The position numbers and the translations under genes were made by a program. The notes under the pieces were generated by a model. The model was not told where the DNA came from. It saw only the letters and a program-made list of their open reading frames with translations, and made no database searches. Shown piece after piece: positions 61,397-64,000 of a stretch of DNA of 64,000 bases. Location: NCBI GenBank assembly GCA_026391695.1, contig JAPLDP010000031.1, positions 47,614 through 111,613 of the forward strand. Direction: 5' to 3'. Position 1 is the first letter of the stretch, and each line of letters starts with the position of its first letter. The DNA comes from Bacteroidota bacterium (GTDB lineage: Bacteria > Bacteroidota > Bacteroidia > Bacteroidales > JAGONC01).

Positions 61397-62097
61397 ACCA
61401 ATCAAAAAATCATCAGCCAATAGCACAACTGATGGGAGTATCAAAAATATACCAGGGACAGGGAAGGGAAACCAGTGCACTGAAAGATATCTCATTCCAG
61501 GCGTACCCCGGAGAGGTCATATTGTTCCTGGGCCCCAGCGGAAGCGGAAAATCGACCTTCCTGACGATATTGGCCGGTCTTCAGCGGCCCACATCCGGCG
61601 AGGCCTGGCTGTTCGGTAAGAAGATTCAGGAGTATTCACCTGCAGGACTGCAAAAAGTTCGTGCAGCCCGCATCGGGTTTATATTCCAGACCTTTCACCT
61701 GCTCGATTCCCTGAATGCGCTGGAAAACATACTTTTAGTCATGAGATTTAATCATACAAATAAAAAAGAGGCAAATCTTCGTACGGTTCAATTGTTAGAA
61801 AGGTTTGGCATTGCACATCTGGCAAAGGACTACCCCCGCACGATGAGCCAGGGAGAGAAGCAACGCGTAGCGGTTGCACGTGCATTAGCCAACAATGCAA
61901 CCCTTATCATTGCAGATGAGCCGACCGGCAACTTAGCCACAGAGCAGGGCATGAATATCGTAAACCTGTTAAGGGAATCTGCAAAAACCGAAAACCGTTG
62001 CGTTATCATCGCCAGCCATGACCATCGGATTGCTGATTTTGCAGACAGGGTGCTCTTTTTAAAGGATGGTGTATTTTCGGAAAAGGGTGACATGTGA
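61393..62097 (+). CDS. ABC transporter ATP-binding protein (LolD/MacB type)
   Basis: 234 residues with complete nucleotide-binding motifs: Walker A GPSGSGKST, Q-loop GFIFQTFHLLDSLNALENI, signature TMSQGEKQRVAVARAL (MSQGE instead of LSGGE), Walker B LIIADEPTGNL and H-loop IIASHDHRI. It powers the FtsX-like permease encoded just upstream. It is the last gene of the operon. Confidence 0.94.
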   Translation: MNQSKNHQPIAQLMGVSKIYQGQGRETSALKDISFQAYPGEVILFLGPSGSGKSTFLTILAGLQRPTSGEAWLFGKKIQEYSPAGLQKVRAARIGFIFQTFHLLDSLNALENILLVMRFNHTNKKEANLRTVQLLERFGIAHLAKDYPRTMSQGEKQRVAVARALANNATLIIADEPTGNLATEQGMNIVNLLRESAKTENRCVIIASHDHRIADFADRVLFLKDGVFSEKGDM

Positions 62098-62414
62098 CGA
62101 CATCACATCCAGCACGCGTCACTCGTGGGGGATGACTCATTAATCGTTATTAACAATTTTATTATTGAAATTACTGGTTTTTTTTTTGCTCATATTATTA
62201 ATTTTCAAATTCAGCAGATACTAACAAAAAGGGGTTATAACCATTGATAAATAAGCGATTACGTTCTTTGAAATAATGGATTTCAGGATTAGTTTTGCAG
62301 TATATATTATGCGAACTCCTGAGCAAATAATCATCGATGAATTGAAGCGTATCGTCGTGATGCAGCTTAGTTACACTCCTTTAAATAATGCGGTATAACG
62401 TGCCGCCGGCAGTT
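62098..62414. other. Intergenic region after the lipid operon
   Basis: A 29-codon frame at 62309-62398 (MRTPEQIIIDELKRIVVMQL...) looks protein-like but matches nothing I recognise and may be a gene fragment. No clear terminator is seen. Confidence 0.35.
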
Positions 62415-62852
62415 TTAACTTTTCATAAAAGACTTCAATTTACTAAAAAAAGATCTGGTTTTCATACGTTTTAATGAGTTCACCCATTCTTCTTCTGATT
62501 TTATTTTTCTTTTAGTAGCTTTTTTCTCTTTTTCAATGAGTTCTAAAACTCGGTTCTCTTCATTAGCATCTAAATAGAATCCACACGAATCAGGACAGAT
62601 TTCTAATTCCAGATCATAAAAACGATATTTTATTTTTTGCATCATAATTCCACATTTAGGGCAATGGATTGTGGAAGGTTGGGTTCCAAAAAACAATGAC
62701 CCTTTTAATTCATCATGGTCCCACACAGTATCTTCCAATTGATCAAGTTCATTATAATCGAGCCAAATACTTTGACAACCCGAACAGTGATCTATTTCTA
62801 TACCTTTTAATTTTTTGGTCTTAAATTCGCCACCACATTTTGTGCATTTCAT
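62415..62852 (-). CDS. Double zinc-ribbon (TFIIB-type) protein
   Basis: 145 residues with two zinc ribbons: CTKCGGEF ... HCSGCQSIWLDYNELDQLE (zf-TFIIB type, with the typical C-x2-GxWLD/N-x-E-L-x-x-L) and CPKCGIMMQKIKYRFYDLEL ... CPDSCGFYLDANEENRVLEL. A charged C-terminal tail follows (KKATKRKIKSEEEW). Such small proteins occur in many bacteria; their function is not known. It is a single gene with no partner, convergent to the lipid operon. Confidence 0.85.
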   Translation of the reverse strand: MKCTKCGGEFKTKKLKGIEIDHCSGCQSIWLDYNELDQLEDTVWDHDELKGSLFFGTQPSTIHCPKCGIMMQKIKYRFYDLELEICPDSCGFYLDANEENRVLELIEKEKKATKRKIKSEEEWVNSLKRMKTRSFFSKLKSFMKS

Positions 62853-62937
62853 ATTGCAGGTTTTTAAAGGGTTAATATATTATTACAAATATTTTATTGG
62901 TCATAAACTTATCAATTTTTAAAATTGCCACCAACGC

Positions 62938-63020
62938 GAGTCCGTCTAAATACTTCCCCGTCGTTTTGAGATTAGGGAGTAAAGGTACAAATATTCAGAG
63001 AAAAATGGTATGACGTTATA
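62938..63020. repeat. FISUMP distal-flank repeat, copy 2
   Basis: Homologous to 34013-34095. It is followed by the second copy of the 70-bp double hairpin and then the FISUMP lipoprotein gene. Confidence 0.75.
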
Positions 63021-63022
63021 TC

Positions 63023-63094
63023 ACGGATGCCATCTCTTTTGAGAGATGTCATTCGTCGTGTCCGGATGACATCTTTTGCAAAGATGGCATCCGG
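63023..63094. repeat. 70-bp double-hairpin repeat, copy 2
   Basis: The core at 63024-63093 matches 50441-50510 except for one C-to-T change in an arm and a few changes in the central spacer. The outer arms (CGGATGCCATC/GATGGCATCCG) are unchanged. Confidence 0.85.
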
Positions 63095-63150
63095 AGTTCA
63101 AGAAAAATCCGGCCGCCTTTTGATGTCAAAAATTAAAACAAATTAAAAAA

Positions 63151-63855
63151 TTAATCCCTCACGCACCTCACAGAAGCGCCATGCCTTTTAAAGTTGAGAT
63201 CCCTGTAAACATCGATGTTACCATAGTCCAAATACCTGGTCCAGGAATCATTGTCATTTTCAGAAGTAGAACTCCACCATACACCGCCGAGGCCGATGTA
63301 GTCGAACAGACCATCGAAGTGCCGGCTTCCGCCCGGAAGGCCTGTAAAACCGGTTTCATTGGTCGCTCCTGAATTTGGATCTTGCCAATGAGTTGTGCCG
63401 GTTTCTTTTAGTTTAGCACCGGCAACAGCTTCACCTCCCACATAAGTTGTCAGTATTGTCCATTCGGCATCGGTGGCCACATGCCAGCCTGTTGGGGCTA
63501 TATTGCGGTTGTCGTTTACTGCATACCAGTTGTAGAGCCTGCCATAGGTTGTACTATTGCCTGGTGTATTGTTATAATCACAATAAGCACCTGTTGCTAA
63601 ATTTTCCCACAGCGCATCAATGATTACATTGGGTATAGGGTTGCCATTGCGGTAGTGGGTCACTTTCAGATTTTCAACCAGCCAATCCTGTGTACCAATG
63701 GTTACAATGTGGTAAACATTGCCGTCTATGTCAACTACCGTGTCGGCAGGAGTATTGTTGTTAGTGTCATCGTCTTTCTTACAACTATTAGTAAGAGTTA
63801 ATAAAAATCCTATTACTATTAATGGGTAAATCCAAATGCTGATGTTTTTTTTCAT
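63151..63855 (-). CDS. FISUMP-domain lipoprotein
   Basis: 234 residues. A lipoprotein signal (MKKNISIWIYPLIVIGFLLT, lipobox LTNSC) is followed by KKDDDTNNN, which in this phylum resembles lipoproteins sent to the outer membrane or surface. A single FISUMP domain follows (YHIVTIGTQDWLVENLKVTH, RLYNWYAVNDNRNIAPTGWH, GFTGLPGGSRHFDG, SVRCVRD). It has no T9SS domain, unlike its relatives, so surface attachment is by lipid instead. The FISUMP domain is closest to that of the gene at 42283. Confidence 0.9.
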   Translation of the reverse strand: MKKNISIWIYPLIVIGFLLTLTNSCKKDDDTNNNTPADTVVDIDGNVYHIVTIGTQDWLVENLKVTHYRNGNPIPNVIIDALWENLATGAYCDYNNTPGNSTTYGRLYNWYAVNDNRNIAPTGWHVATDAEWTILTTYVGGEAVAGAKLKETGTTHWQDPNSGATNETGFTGLPGGSRHFDGLFDYIGLGGVWWSSTSENDNDSWTRYLDYGNIDVYRDLNFKRHGASVRCVRD

Positions 63856-63885
63856 GTTAATTTAACCTGAATTATTCATAAAAAA

Positions 63886-63957
63886 ATGGAAAAGTTTGTT
63901 ATCTCATTGATAATCATTATCTTTGAGGTGTATAAACTTTTAAACAAACTTTTCCAT
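63886..63957 (+). promoter_or_regulatory. 15-bp inverted repeat flanking a promoter and covering a start codon
   Basis: ATGGAAAAGTTTGTT at 63886-63900 and its exact complement at 63943-63957 bracket a promoter (TTTG 63895-63898, 19 bp, TATCTTTG 63918-63925). The right arm includes the AT of the ATG at 63956. Only transcripts that read in from upstream would contain both arms and hide the start codon. Confidence 0.6.
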
Positions 63958-64000
63958 GAGTAAAGATACAAAAAGCCCAAATACCCATCTTGTTTCTGAT
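63956..64000 (+). CDS. Start of a gene cut by the window end
   Basis: Fifteen codons, MSKDTKSPNTHLVSD, in an open frame to the window end. A well-placed promoter and the inverted repeat over the start codon precede it. Too short to identify; the control layout recalls transposase genes protected from read-through expression. Confidence 0.55.
   Translation, partial: MSKDTKSPNTHLVSD

Overview
The window reads as chromosome of an uncultured-type member of the Bacteroidota (Bacteroidales-like). Evidence: many secreted proteins end in a type IX secretion (T9SS) type A sorting domain (YPNP...G.Y.v.....g....K), promoters fit the TTTG-N19-21-TAnnTTTG pattern, Shine-Dalgarno sequences are mostly absent, and there are many copies of the FISUMP domain (Fibrobacter succinogenes major paralogous domain).

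Layout. 1-7943: a T9SS-sorted PKD protein with a 978-bp internal repeat (cut by the window start), a large secreted RHS/YD-repeat protein, and a small secreted FlgD-Ig-like partner. 8074-13544: a tripartite RND efflux operon (adaptor, pump, TolC-type channel). 13827-18045: a FISUMP protein, an outer-membrane barrel, an IS982-type transposase relic and a GH30 glycosidase. 18092-28922, all on the minus strand: a defence island with a type I restriction-modification system (R, a truncated S remnant, S, M), a DUF5131 protein beside a broken tcmP, an unknown 211-aa gene, and a 729-aa-class protein that appears to join a restriction-endonuclease-like N-terminus to a PIN-like C-terminus.

29100-44800 is a repeat-rich accessory zone built around FISUMP genes that share a conserved 3' flank. 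It holds a 1.6-kb single-ORF element whose empty site is preserved elsewhere in the window, an ORF-less group II intron, and a compact module of HEPN protein, tRNA-like RNA with a very long anticodon arm, and RNase H-like protein. It also holds a leucine-rich protein, a 29-residue-repeat protein and several gene relics.

45162-53354: beta-glucan-type saccharide utilisation (GH3 with PA14, GH30 lipoprotein), a small membrane protein, an NTF2-like lipoprotein and a carbohydrate-binding-like T9SS protein. 53763-62097: a tight seven-gene plus-strand operon (lipid kinase, methyltransferase-BtaA fusion, GNAT-like enzyme, fold-III PLP decarboxylase, class II aldolase-like protein, ABC permease, ABC ATPase). 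I infer that it makes and exports an unusual amino or betaine-type lipid. 62415-64000: a zinc-ribbon protein, a FISUMP lipoprotein, and the start of a gene whose start codon lies in an inverted repeat.

Most likely novel systems: the HEPN/tRNA-like/RNase H module (31385-33205), the 1.6-kb element (29602-31198), the REase-PIN protein with its partner (26033-28922), and the lipid operon. All functional statements rest on motif reading by eye; no database search was run.
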